Positions 27,029 through 35,418 of a stretch of DNA of 64,000 bases are shown here, piece after piece. Location: assembly GCA_022709385.1 (NCBI GenBank), contig JAKLIX010000008.1:26654-90653 (forward strand), read 5' to 3'. Numbering within the stretch: position 1 is the stretch's first letter; each line of letters begins with the position of its first letter. The position numbers were made by a program, and so were the translations under genes. The DNA is from Bacteroidota bacterium (GTDB lineage Bacteria > Bacteroidota > Bacteroidia > Bacteroidales > CAIXZF01). The notes below the pieces were generated by a model. It ran no database searches. It was not told where the DNA came from and saw nothing but the letters and a program-made list of their open reading frames with translations.

Positions 27029-28156
27029 TCATTCTCCGGAAGGAACCCCGGATTGCGGAAATAGCTGCTTCAACTCCTCCCCGTCGGGAATGTTCCGGTA
27101 ATGCCACTTCTTCATCACAACGGCATCTTTCATCACCACCAGCCCCGGATTGGAACGGACCATGGTCTTCAACTCCGTGTCATCGGACTGAAACCAGTTG
27201 ATGTGTGAGTCACCGTGGCCGAAAAGCCTGCTGATGTCCTCCCCGGATGAGCCGCTGAGCCCGATCACGGAATATCCATCTGCCGAAAGTTGCTCCGACA
27301 GTTGTTCTATTTTGCTGATCGCTTCCGGACTCAGGCTGTTCAGATCGTTGCTTACCAGACAGAACAAATAGCCGGGCTCTCTCAGGTAATTGATTGTAAG
27401 ATCATTGCCTAAGGTGTCAAGGATTTTGAAATTCGGTGCGGGGTAATGGTTGGGATCATCGATACGCTGGTTCCTGAATTCCCATGACGCAAGCCACACA
27501 CTGTCCTGCCAGGGCAGTTCATTACTCAGGTATTCCTTGATCTCACCCGTCTGCTTGTTTTGGTAAACCAGGTAATACTGCGCGGGTTTCAGGCTATCCG
27601 GTATCATTTTATTGCCCGTTTTCCAGGCCGTGAAGTCTACCATGGGAAGGTTCCTGTAATTATAGAGGGAAAACAGGATAAACAATACCGGAACGGCTGC
27701 CAGGATGGTGTTCGCTGCCGCCGGCGGCCATACCCTTCCGAGTCGCTTGCGGTACACATAAACAAAGACAGCCAGCAGGATAAGCACCACATTTTTATAA
27801 AAAGTCTCCCAATTGGTCAGTTTGATCGCATCCCCGAAACACCCGCAATCAGGAACGGGATTGTAGATTGCATCAAAGAAAGTCAGTACGGTGAAATAAG
27901 CCATCAGCAAGAGGGTAAGCAGGGATACCGGCCGGATGCGGACGCTGAGCAAAAGGAAAACGCCCAGCGAGAACTCAAAGGCACAGAGCAGTATCGAAAG
28001 GCTTAGCGCCAGGGGCATGGCCCAGGGCATACCGTAAGCAATAAAATAATCTTCAATCTTATAGGCAGTGCCGAGCGGATCCACTCCTTTGACAAATCCT
28101 GAAAAGATAAAAGTCAGTCCGAGCAAAATCCTGAATACATGTACCATCCATTTCAT
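27029..28156 (-). CDS. BT_3928-type DoxX/MauE membrane protein with thioredoxin-like C-terminal domain
   Basis: The 375-aa protein has a four-helix DoxX/MauE-like N-terminal half (FRILLGLTFIFSGFVKGVDP; DCGCFGDAIKLTNWETFYKN) with a conserved CGC motif. A soluble C-terminal half resembling a thioredoxin/AhpC fold without a CxxC (YLFCLVSNDLNSLSPE; GYSVIGLSGSSGED) follows. The Bacteroidota family is known as BT_3928. A role in membrane redox or electron transfer is suggested by the MauE/DoxX relationship only. It lies between the DUF1599 gene (29 bp upstream) and the ABC permease (9 bp downstream), probably cotranscribed. Confidence 0.85.
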   Translation of the reverse strand: MKWMVHVFRILLGLTFIFSGFVKGVDPLGTAYKIEDYFIAYGMPWAMPLALSLSILLCAFEFSLGVFLLLSVRIRPVSLLTLLLMAYFTVLTFFDAIYNPVPDCGCFGDAIKLTNWETFYKNVVLILLAVFVYVYRKRLGRVWPPAAANTILAAVPVLFILFSLYNYRNLPMVDFTAWKTGNKMIPDSLKPAQYYLVYQNKQTGEIKEYLSNELPWQDSVWLASWEFRNQRIDDPNHYPAPNFKILDTLGNDLTINYLREPGYLFCLVSNDLNSLSPEAISKIEQLSEQLSADGYSVIGLSGSSGEDISRLFGHGDSHINWFQSDDTELKTMVRSNPGLVVMKDAVVMKKWHYRNIPDGEELKQLFPQSGVPSGE

Positions 28157-28185
28157 AGTGCAGCGTTTTTTTCTGTTGATTGGCT

Positions 28186-28734
28186 TCAGGCTTTTTCTTC
28201 ATCAAGGATCATGATCAGGGCAAAAGCAGCATAGTTGACAATATCAAGATAATTGGCCTCCACACCTTCGGATACGAATGTCCTGCCCCGGTTATCCTCT
28301 ATCTGTTTAATCCGCATCAGTTTCATCAGGATGATATCGGCCAGCGAACTGATGCGCATGTCGCGCCAGGCTTCCCCGTAATCGTGATTTTTATTCTGCA
28401 TCAGTTCCCTGGCTGCAGCAAGCTGGGCATCGTACCAGGCAGTTACTGTTTCATCCGGTGGACTGAGGTGATCCTCCCAACCCTGTTCAATCTGGATCAG
28501 AGCGATCAGGGAATAATTCACCAGACCGGCGAATTCAGGTTTGATCCCTTCTGCAATCCTGTGGACCCCTTTATCAAGGATACCTCTGATCCTTTGGACT
28601 TTAATATATAACTGGTCGGTAAGGGAGGATGGCCTGAGCACCCTCCACGAAGCCCCGTAATCTTTCAGTTTCTGGCAGAAGATGGCGCGGCAGTATTCGG
28701 TAACAGCATCAAATTCCAGGTTGGTCTTGTCCAT
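28186..28734 (-). CDS. DUF1599 protein (two nucleotide-modification-associated repeats)
   Basis: The 182-aa protein contains two copies of one motif: KLKDYGASWRVLRPSSLTDQ in the N-terminal half and KNHDYGEAWRDMRISSLADI in the C-terminal half. Each is followed by a lysine-arginine helix (KVQRIRGI, KLMRIKQI). This is the internal duplication typical of DUF1599. The family is predicted to relate to nucleotide metabolism, but the activity is not established to my knowledge. It is divergent from folP and first in a likely operon with the BT_3928-type gene and the permease. Confidence 0.88.
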   Translation of the reverse strand: MDKTNLEFDAVTEYCRAIFCQKLKDYGASWRVLRPSSLTDQLYIKVQRIRGILDKGVHRIAEGIKPEFAGLVNYSLIALIQIEQGWEDHLSPPDETVTAWYDAQLAAARELMQNKNHDYGEAWRDMRISSLADIILMKLMRIKQIEDNRGRTFVSEGVEANYLDIVNYAAFALIMILDEEKA

Positions 28735-28758
28735 ATCGTCCGTAACGTGTGTTTCCCT

Positions 28759-28766
28759 TATCTTTG
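28759..28766 (+). promoter_or_regulatory. -7 box (TATCTTTG) for folP
   Basis: A perfect TAnnTTTG about 75 nt before the folP GTG. The leader contains a 9-codon ATG-initiated reading frame (MAKKKISHS, stop before folP) that could be a fortuitous or regulatory leader peptide. Confidence 0.55.
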
Positions 28767-28840
28767 TATCCCGAAATGGCCAAAAAAAAGATCAGCCATT
28801 CCTAAGGAACTGCAAAACAGTAAGTTAATTCTTAATATCC

Positions 28841-29716
28841 GTGCAGAAAAGCAAGGCTAAAAGTAAAGCTTTTTTGGAAAAACCAGGTTTCAGGCTGGGA
28901 CAAAAGCTGTTTTTTCCTGGCAAACCCTTGGTAATGGGGATATTAAATCTGAGTCCGGAATCTTTTTATTATCCAGGAAGCAATCCTGATACGACTGATG
29001 CAGACAGTCTGACAGCCTGGGTTGAGGGCATCCGGGCTTATATTGATATCCTTGATATCGGAGCGGTATCCACGCGTCCGGGCAGCCGGCCCGTTCCGGA
29101 AGAAGAAGAGATACGAAGGTTAGGGCATGCCCTGGCGGTATTGGTTCCGGTTTTTCCGGATCTGCCGGTCTCGGTCGACACCTTTCGTGCTTCTGCCGCG
29201 GGCATGGCACTGGAAGCAGGCGCCGTGATGGTTAACGACATTTCGGGGGGAAGCATGGATAGTGAACTGCATGAGGTGGTGGCTGGAGGAAAAGTGCCAT
29301 ATGTCTTATCCCATATCAGGGGAACGCCGGAAAACATGCAGAAAGATCCGGTTTACGGCGACGTGGTGAAGGAGATCATCCTGTATTTTGCTGAAGGTAT
29401 AGAAAAACTGACACGAAAAGGAATTGGCGACATCATCCTTGATCCCGGCTTCGGATTCGGGAAAACCGTGGAACACAATTATGAATTGCTCAGCCGTCTG
29501 GAAGAATTTCAGGTACTGGGCCGCCCACTCATGGTGGGTCTGTCGCGCAAGTCAATGATACAGAAGGTCCTGAATTGTGAAGCCACCGCATGCCTCAATG
29601 GTACCACGGTATTGAACACCATTGCACTGATGAAGGGAGCAGATATCCTGAGGGTTCACGACCCGAAGGAGGCGAGGGAAGCCGTCATCCTTCACGAAAA
29701 AACGAATTCCGCCTGA
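28841..29716 (+). CDS. folP: dihydropteroate synthase
   Basis: The 291-aa TIM-barrel enzyme has the pterin-binding signatures MGILNLSPESFYYPG, DIGAVSTRPGS, VNDISGG, LDPGFGFGKT and GLSRKSMI. It condenses 6-hydroxymethyl-dihydropterin pyrophosphate with p-aminobenzoate in folate synthesis and is the sulfonamide target. The usual DSF before the pterin loop is replaced by ESF, a substitution common in Bacteroidota. Translation starts at GTG 28841; no in-frame ATG is available upstream. cdaA follows, as in many Bacteroidota. Confidence 0.95.
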   Translation: MQKSKAKSKAFLEKPGFRLGQKLFFPGKPLVMGILNLSPESFYYPGSNPDTTDADSLTAWVEGIRAYIDILDIGAVSTRPGSRPVPEEEEIRRLGHALAVLVPVFPDLPVSVDTFRASAAGMALEAGAVMVNDISGGSMDSELHEVVAGGKVPYVLSHIRGTPENMQKDPVYGDVVKEIILYFAEGIEKLTRKGIGDIILDPGFGFGKTVEHNYELLSRLEEFQVLGRPLMVGLSRKSMIQKVLNCEATACLNGTTVLNTIALMKGADILRVHDPKEAREAVILHEKTNSA

Positions 29717-29721
29717 TTTTA

Positions 29722-29729
29722 TACCTTTG
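29722..29729 (+). promoter_or_regulatory. -7 box (TACCTTTG) for cdaA
   Basis: TAnnTTTG match 19 nt before the ATG at 29748. An in-frame TTG at 29727 lies inside it and is therefore rejected as a start. Confidence 0.55.
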
Positions 29730-29747
29730 CAGGCTGAAGCCGACATC

Positions 29748-30539
29748 ATGATTCTTTTATTTCTGAACGACCTGGTGAACCTGAAGCTGATCGATGTGAT
29801 CGACATCCTGCTGGTTGCCCTGCTGCTTTACCAGTTCTATAACCTGATCAAGGGTACCGGAGCCATCAACATCTTTCTCGGGATCATCGCATTCTACATC
29901 GTCTGGAAAGTCGTACGGGCCTTGCACATGGAACTGCTGAGTGAGATCCTCGGAGGCTTTATCAGCGTGGGTTTCATCGCAGTGATCGTGGTATTTCAGC
30001 CGGAAATCAGGCGCTTCCTGTTTCACCTGGGCACGCCCAACTTCATTTCCAATAAACCCAGGCGCTTCCTGTTCTGGAAGTTCAACCTCCATAACCCGGC
30101 AAGGCTTGACATCAGAGAGATCATTGAAGCCTGTGTTCATATGTCCGAAGTCCGGACCGGTGCCCTGATCATTCTTGCACGCAACAATCAATTAAAACAG
30201 TTCATCATGACCGGCGAAGAAATTGATGCCCGGGTCAAAGCCCGCCTCCTGGAAAACATTTTCTTCAAAAACAGTCCACTGCACGACGGAGCCGTGATTA
30301 TTTTCGAGAACCGCATCCGCGCCGCAAAGTGCATCCTTCCGGTCAGCGAACAGCAGGAACTGCCTGCAGAACTTGGCCTGCGCCACCGTGCAGCCCTGGG
30401 GATCACCGAACAAAGCGACGCCATCGCCATCGTAGTATCTGAACAAAGCGGCAGCATTTCCCTGGCCATGAACGGTATTCTCCGCAAAGACATCAGCGAC
30501 ATCGACCTGGCAGAATTCCTCCACGGGGAATTTGAGTAG
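29748..30539 (+). CDS. cdaA: membrane-bound diadenylate cyclase CdaA
   Basis: The 263-aa protein has three N-terminal transmembrane helices (IDVIDILLVALLLYQFYN, then GAINIFLGIIAFYIVW and LGGFISVGFIAVIVVF). A DAC (DisA_N) domain with the catalytic DGA motif (SPLHDGAVII) and the RHR motif (LRHRAALG) follows. It makes cyclic di-AMP from two ATP, a second messenger for osmolyte and cell-wall homeostasis. It lies 31 bp after folP but has its own -7 box. Confidence 0.95.
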   Translation: MILLFLNDLVNLKLIDVIDILLVALLLYQFYNLIKGTGAINIFLGIIAFYIVWKVVRALHMELLSEILGGFISVGFIAVIVVFQPEIRRFLFHLGTPNFISNKPRRFLFWKFNLHNPARLDIREIIEACVHMSEVRTGALIILARNNQLKQFIMTGEEIDARVKARLLENIFFKNSPLHDGAVIIFENRIRAAKCILPVSEQQELPAELGLRHRAALGITEQSDAIAIVVSEQSGSISLAMNGILRKDISDIDLAEFLHGEFE

Positions 30540-30551
30540 CATCAATCATCC

Positions 30552-30591
30552 TTGCATTCTTGCATTCCGGCATTCCGGCATTCTTGCATTC
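30552..30591 (+). repeat. 8-bp tandem repeat (five units of TTGCATTC-like)
   Basis: Five consecutive 8-mers differ only in the first two bases (ttgcattc or cggcattc), just after the cdaA stop. This starts the 360-bp non-coding gap 30540-30899, which also holds the two repeats below and no credible gene. Confidence 0.8.
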
Positions 30592-30708
30592 TGGCACTAT
30601 AAAACATGGTTCTCAATACACAAGGAGACCTCGCTTATGTTGAATAAAGTTTAAGGTCAGGTCCAAAGTTTAATGAACCATGGGTCGTGAAATATAATAA
30701 TTTTTGAC

Positions 30709-30750
30709 TACTCCGTGTATAACTCCGTGTAACTCCGTGTAACTCCGTGG
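30709..30750 (+). repeat. ACTCCGTGTA tandem repeat cluster
   Basis: Four copies of ctccgtg spaced by about 10-12 bp (ctccgtgtata, ctccgtgtaa, ctccgtgtaa, ctccgtgg). The same core occurs in the inverted arms of the 310-bp repeats at 59.9-60.5 kb, so this is a partial member of the same interspersed family. Confidence 0.75.
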
Positions 30751-30808
30751 TTTTAAAAGCCGGGCGTGAAGTTTTTATTCTTTGCCTATGAAGAAGGTGT
30801 GATTTTTT

Positions 30809-30848
30809 ATCCGCGGATCCGCCACGGCGGACACAGATTCACGCGGAT
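30809..30848. repeat. nested palindromic intergenic element
   Basis: Outer arms ATCCGCG (30809-30815) and CGCGGAT (30842-30848) enclose an inner hairpin TCCGCC-AC-GGCGGA. It lies between cdaA and the convergent lipoprotein gene and may act as a bidirectional terminator or be a REP-like element. Confidence 0.65.
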
Positions 30849-30899
30849 TTTTTTCTGACAATGATTGAAATGGAACGACACAATGAGCATACTGAAGCA

Positions 30900-31415
30900 T
30901 CACTGTCCTTTTTCCTCAAACTGCCGGATAAGCTCCTCCGGCGACTTCCCGAGATTATCCAGCAATACCTGGGCGTCATCAGCAAAATAATGCTCAGGGT
31001 GGCTGCGGATGAATTCCATGTAACAGACCTTTGCCTTCTCAAAATCAGCCAGGTTGTTGTCGTAGATGAATCCTTTCAGGAACATGCACTCGGGAGTGCG
31101 TCTGAAATCGGGGTATTCCCGGATGATACGGTCCAGGGTCTGAATGGCTGCCTGGGGTGTTTCCGCATGGGTCTGCAACTCCGACATCTTAAAAAGGTAC
31201 TGGGCTGACAGTGTATCCCCGGGATAACTGCCTGCATAGGCATCGTAAAGCTTGATCAGCGCTACGGCCTTGTTTTTGTCGAATGTGCGGCTGACTGAGT
31301 CCACCAGGGACTGCTCCAGTTTGCTGATCTTAGCCGACATCCTTTCCTGTTTGCCGGTACAGGCTGCCAGGAAAAGGACGGTTAGCAGTACCATGCTGAT
31401 GCTGAATATTCTCAT
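30900..31415 (-). CDS. TPR-like lipoprotein
   Basis: The 171-aa product has a lipoprotein signal with lipobox LAAC at about Cys19 (MRIFSISMVLLTVLFLAAC). It then has TPR-like helices (AETPQAAIQTLDRIIREYPD; DFEKAKVCYMEFIRSHPE), related to YbgF/BamD-type repeats but much shorter. It is probably periplasmic and anchored to a membrane. It follows def by 28 bp in the ruvX-def-lipoprotein operon. Confidence 0.85.
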   Translation of the reverse strand: MRIFSISMVLLTVLFLAACTGKQERMSAKISKLEQSLVDSVSRTFDKNKAVALIKLYDAYAGSYPGDTLSAQYLFKMSELQTHAETPQAAIQTLDRIIREYPDFRRTPECMFLKGFIYDNNLADFEKAKVCYMEFIRSHPEHYFADDAQVLLDNLGKSPEELIRQFEEKGQ

Positions 31416-31443
31416 AATAATTTGATTAGATGTCGCACAAAGC

Positions 31444-32025
31444 TCAGTTCGCAGTGGCAGCCTGCCTTCGCTGTCCGGGAAAGATCATGCGGTAAGCCAC
31501 TTTAACCTGCCCCAGGGTCAGCTCTTTCAATCTTCTTTTCAACAGCATCTTCCTGAGGGAACTCAGGTGATCCACGATCAGCAGGCCTTCGATATGATCA
31601 TACTCATGCTGGATGATCCTGGCGATAATACCGTCATACACTTCATCATGCGACTGAAATTGCGCATCCTGGTAGGTGATGCGGATGCTGCTCTTTCTAC
31701 TGACCTCTTCGCGGATACCGGGAAAACTCAGGCAGCCTTCCTCATAAAGGACATCCTCCCCGCTTCTTTCGGTGATCCTGGGATTGATAAATACCTTCTG
31801 AAAATTCTTAGCCCTGGGATCTTCATCGGCAAAAGGCGTGGCATCCACCACAAACAACCTGATTCCCAGGTTCACCTGGGGGGCAGCCAGTCCCACACCG
31901 GAAGCCGACTGCATGGTTTCGAACATATCGCTGATAAGTGCCTGCAAACCGGGATAATCAGCCGTGATATCCCTGGCCCGGCTTTTCAAAATGGCATTGC
32001 CGTATGATACAATTGGAAGGATCAT
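31444..32025 (-). CDS. def: peptide deformylase
   Basis: The 193-aa enzyme has motif 1 GVGLAAPQ, motif 2 EGCLSFPG (metal Cys) and motif 3 QHEYDHIEG (two metal His and catalytic Glu). It removes the formyl group from N-terminal methionine of new proteins. It overlaps the end of ruvX by 4 nt (ATGA). Confidence 0.96.
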   Translation of the reverse strand: MILPIVSYGNAILKSRARDITADYPGLQALISDMFETMQSASGVGLAAPQVNLGIRLFVVDATPFADEDPRAKNFQKVFINPRITERSGEDVLYEEGCLSFPGIREEVSRKSSIRITYQDAQFQSHDEVYDGIIARIIQHEYDHIEGLLIVDHLSSLRKMLLKRRLKELTLGQVKVAYRMIFPGQRRQAATAN

Positions 32026-32444
32026 GTACTTTGAATTAGACTGTCCATATAACCCTGCAGAATGATGACCGCACTCACCCTGTCGACCAGGGCCTTGTCT
32101 CGCCTGCCGCTCCTGCTGATGCCTGCCTCCAGGATGGCACGGGAAGCCAGCAGGGAAGTAAAGCGTTCATCGGCACGCGCCACCCGGATCCCCGGAAACA
32201 CCTTCTCAAGCACCGTGATAAACTGCCTGATGGGTTGAGAAGACTGGGTATCCGTTCCATTCCAGCGTTTGGGCTCCCCCACCACAATGCAATCCACGAT
32301 CTCCTGCCGGCAGTATTCGCGCAGGTAATCCATCAGCTTGTGCGTCGGAACGGAGTCCAGCGGCCCGGCAATGAGGCATTCCGGGTCAGTAACCGCCAGG
32401 CCTGTCCGTTTTGTTCCGTAATCGATGGCTAAAATGCGTCCCAT
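32022..32444 (-). CDS. ruvX: Holliday junction resolvase-like RuvX (YqgF)
   Basis: The 140-aa RNase H-fold protein has the YqgF signatures: LAIDYGTKRTGLAV at the N-terminus, VVGEPKRWNGT, DERFTSLLA and the final DRVSAVIILQGYMDS. The family is linked with processing of pre-16S rRNA and Holliday junction resolution. It opens the ruvX-def-lipoprotein operon. Confidence 0.94.
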   Translation of the reverse strand: MGRILAIDYGTKRTGLAVTDPECLIAGPLDSVPTHKLMDYLREYCRQEIVDCIVVGEPKRWNGTDTQSSQPIRQFITVLEKVFPGIRVARADERFTSLLASRAILEAGISRSGRRDKALVDRVSAVIILQGYMDSLIQST

Positions 32445-32462
32445 TCCTTACATTTGCAACAA

Positions 32463-32470
32463 CAAAGGTA
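32463..32470 (-). promoter_or_regulatory. -7 box (TACCTTTG) for ruvX-def
   Basis: Minus-strand TAnnTTTG 19 nt before the ruvX ATG at 32444, in a 98-bp divergent region shared with dapD. Confidence 0.6.
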
Positions 32471-32521
32471 CGATAAAGTTTAAAAACCGGTGGTTTTTCA
32501 GAATCCTAAGAGAATTAAACG

Positions 32522-32529
32522 TAAGTTTG
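32522..32529 (+). promoter_or_regulatory. -7 box (TAAGTTTG) for dapD
   Basis: TAnnTTTG match 14 nt before the dapD ATG, back to back with the ruvX promoter. Confidence 0.5.
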
Positions 32530-32542
32530 AAAACCGATAACC

Positions 32543-33364
32543 ATGAGGCCTGAAGCACTTTTTCCACTGATCGACCAATGCTGGCAGAATCGTCTGCTTC
32601 TCGAACAAAAGGCTTATATCCAAGCTGTTGAATCAATCATGGAAGCCCTTGACAAAGGATTGGTGAGGGTGGCCGAACCTGAAGCGCAAGGCTGGAAAGT
32701 AAATGAAACCGCTAAAAAAGCCGTCATCCTCTACTTTCTGATCAGGGAAATGGAAACCACCCTTGCAGGCCCCCTGGAGTTTCATGATAAAATCCCCCTG
32801 AAAGGTAATTACAAAAAACTGGGAATCAGGGTTGTACCACATGCACTTGCACGATATGGGGCTTATGTTGCCCCCGGGGTGATCCTGATGCCTTCCTATG
32901 TAAACATAGGCGCCTATGTCGACAGTGGCACCATGGTGGATACCTGGGCTACCGTGGGTTCCTGTGCCCAGATCGGCAAAAATGTACATCTCAGCGGCGG
33001 CGTGGGCGTGGGCGGAGTGCTGGAGCCTCTGCAGGCCGCTCCCGTCATCATCGAAGACGGCGCTTTTATCGGTTCCCGCTGTATCATCGTGGAAGGGGCC
33101 TATGTGAAAAAGGAAGCCGTACTCGGAGCCAATGTGGTGCTTACCGGATCGACACGCATCATCGACGTAAGCGGACCTGAACCCATTGAATACCGGGGAA
33201 TGATCCCGGAACGATCGGTGGTGATCCCCGGTTCCGTCCCTAAAACCTTCCCTGCAGGCACCTACCAGGTACCCTGTGCGCTCATTATCGGAAAAAGAAA
33301 GCCTTCCACCGACCTGAAGATATCACTGAATGAGGCTTTACGCGACTTCGACATCAATGTTTAA
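32543..33364 (+). CDS. dapD: tetrahydrodipicolinate N-succinyltransferase
   Basis: The 273-aa protein has an N-terminal helical domain and a left-handed beta-helix of hexapeptide repeats (GAYVDSGTMVDTWATVGSCA; IGKNVHLSGGVGVGG; IEDGAFIGSRCIIVEGA). It ends in the DapD-type tail (KRKPSTDLKISLNEALRDF). It uses succinyl-CoA in lysine and diaminopimelate synthesis. It is followed 19 bp later by the NapH-like ferredoxin gene. Confidence 0.96.
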   Translation: MRPEALFPLIDQCWQNRLLLEQKAYIQAVESIMEALDKGLVRVAEPEAQGWKVNETAKKAVILYFLIREMETTLAGPLEFHDKIPLKGNYKKLGIRVVPHALARYGAYVAPGVILMPSYVNIGAYVDSGTMVDTWATVGSCAQIGKNVHLSGGVGVGGVLEPLQAAPVIIEDGAFIGSRCIIVEGAYVKKEAVLGANVVLTGSTRIIDVSGPEPIEYRGMIPERSVVIPGSVPKTFPAGTYQVPCALIIGKRKPSTDLKISLNEALRDFDINV

Positions 33365-33382
33365 CCTGCTATACTTTACATT

Positions 33383-35323
33383 ATGGGCAAAAGAAAGAAA
33401 AAGTGGAATTATTACAGGGTGACCTTCCAATGGATCATCCTGCTGTTACTGGGGTACATGGTCGTAAGGGCCTGGGTCGATCCGGCCTATTTCGCCGATT
33501 TTGAAGCCTACTGCCCCATCGGCGGCATGCAGGCCTACTCCAGTTTCCTGGTCAACAACAGCCTGGCCTGTTCCATGACCACCCTGCAGATCGCCATGGG
33601 ATTTGCACTCATCGCAGGAGTCATCCTGTTTGCTAAACTATTCTGCAGTTTTATCTGTCCGGTCGGTACCTTTACGGAATGGCTCGGTCGCCTCGGTGAA
33701 AAATGGAAAATCCGCTATACCATTACCGGATGGGCCGACCGTCTGCTCCGCCTGCTGAAGTATGCCCTCCTGTTTATCACTTTTTACTTCACCATCAACT
33801 CCAGCGAATTATTCTGCAAACAGTACGACCCTTTCTACGCCATTTTCACCGGCTTTGGCAGTGATGTGGTGATCTGGATGGCCCTCCTTGCCCTGGCCGT
33901 GACCATACTGGGTTCACTCTTTGTCAGGCAGTTCTGGTGTAAATACCTCTGCCCTCTCGGCGCTGCCACCAACCTCTTCGCCTTTACGGTGGTCTTTATC
34001 GTGATCACGGCAATCTACGCACTGCTCATCTGGGCCTTCGGACTTTCCATTGGTTGGATATGGTATCTCGGCGCTTTGTGCCTGGCAGGATTCCTGGTGG
34101 AAGCCTTCAAACAGCATACCTGTTTCTTTCCGTTGGTGAAGATTACCCGCCACGATGAACTCTGTACCCACTGCAAGATTTGTGATAAGGTCTGTCCCTA
34201 CAACCTGAACATCAGTGAAGCAGATAAAGTTACACATATCGACTGCCACCTCTGCGGCGATTGTGTGGTGAAATGCCCTGAAGCCGGAGCCCTGAAATAT
34301 AACGGTCGTAAATTGAACTGGTTGCCCCCGGCAGCCATCATCGTCCTGGTGGTGGCAGGCATCCTGATCTCCGCCAACAACCAGGTGCCCACCATCGACC
34401 AGCAATGGGGAAGTCCCGAACAAATGAAGAACGCCAGTATATATACCCAGTCAGGACTGAAGAACGTGAAGTGCTTCGGCAGCTCCATGGCCTTTGCCAA
34501 CCATATCAAGGACGTGCCTGGCATCCTCGGGGTTCAGACCTATGTGAAAACCAAAACCGTGAAAATCTATTTCGATCCCTCAGTGATCACAACCGATGGC
34601 ATCAAGGAGGCCATGTTCACTCCTGTCAAGGAAATCATCGCCCTGCCCGGTGAAGATGTGAACCAGATCTTCTTCCTGAACACAGGCATTGATCACTTTT
34701 TCGATCCCAACGATGCAGCCCTGCTGGCTGAGATTTTCGGCAGCAGGGAAGGCATTTACGGTTTCGAGACGCATTACGGGGAACCGGTGGAAACTACCAT
34801 CTTTTATGATGAAAATAAAATCAGGCCCGCTGAGATCAAAGCCCTGATAGAAACAAAAGAATTCGGCATCAAAGACGGAGATCAAACCACCATGGTGAAA
34901 CCCGGTTTTGCAGTGGCCTGGGTCAAAGACTCCCATCTTGCCAGCAGCAGGCAGGAATTCCTGCAGGGACTCTTTGAACCCTATGACAGAACTTTCAATG
35001 ATTACGAAACCTGCGATTCTGCTTCCCTCGCAACACTCCGGATTCCGTTTCCGGAAGCCCTTGAACCTGCAAAAAAAACCATGATCGGCTTCCTGCGTAA
35101 CCACCTGATGAATGATAAGGGAACCGTCCGATTCTCAACACGATGGGAAGAAAACAATCCATTCCTGTACATATATTACCTGCCTGAAAAGACAACCCCC
35201 GAAAATATAATGTTGTCTTTAAAGAAACCGAAACTTCACATTACCTATAAAAGCGGAGAAACTGAAGACATTGACAATCCCTTTATGTTTCCCGGTTCAG
35301 CAACCGGGCTTATACCCAATTAA
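33383..35323 (+). CDS. NapH/CcoG-like membrane ferredoxin with HMA-like C-terminal domains
   Basis: The 646-aa protein has several transmembrane helices with NapH-type cysteine motifs (YCPIGGMQA; FCSFICPVG; WCKYLCPLG). Two 4Fe-4S binding motifs follow (CTHCKICDKVCPYNL and CHLCGDCVVKCPEAG). The C-terminal 300 residues contain ferredoxin-fold, heavy-metal-associated-like repeats (LKNVKCFGSSMAFANHIKDV, then GILGVQTYVKTKTVKIYFDP). The expected CxxC is reduced to one Cys, so classical metal transfer is doubtful. It probably passes electrons across the inner membrane; the partner is not identified. It may be cotranscribed with dapD. The fusion architecture is clear; the function is inferred. Confidence 0.85.
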   Translation: MGKRKKKWNYYRVTFQWIILLLLGYMVVRAWVDPAYFADFEAYCPIGGMQAYSSFLVNNSLACSMTTLQIAMGFALIAGVILFAKLFCSFICPVGTFTEWLGRLGEKWKIRYTITGWADRLLRLLKYALLFITFYFTINSSELFCKQYDPFYAIFTGFGSDVVIWMALLALAVTILGSLFVRQFWCKYLCPLGAATNLFAFTVVFIVITAIYALLIWAFGLSIGWIWYLGALCLAGFLVEAFKQHTCFFPLVKITRHDELCTHCKICDKVCPYNLNISEADKVTHIDCHLCGDCVVKCPEAGALKYNGRKLNWLPPAAIIVLVVAGILISANNQVPTIDQQWGSPEQMKNASIYTQSGLKNVKCFGSSMAFANHIKDVPGILGVQTYVKTKTVKIYFDPSVITTDGIKEAMFTPVKEIIALPGEDVNQIFFLNTGIDHFFDPNDAALLAEIFGSREGIYGFETHYGEPVETTIFYDENKIRPAEIKALIETKEFGIKDGDQTTMVKPGFAVAWVKDSHLASSRQEFLQGLFEPYDRTFNDYETCDSASLATLRIPFPEALEPAKKTMIGFLRNHLMNDKGTVRFSTRWEENNPFLYIYYLPEKTTPENIMLSLKKPKLHITYKSGETEDIDNPFMFPGSATGLIPN

Positions 35324-35418
35324 AACCCGATGAAATTCCCATGAGTCTGAACTCACCTACCGTTATGATATTATTACATGGGTATTCCATCTGACCTTAA
35401 TGTAAAAAATATGAACAG

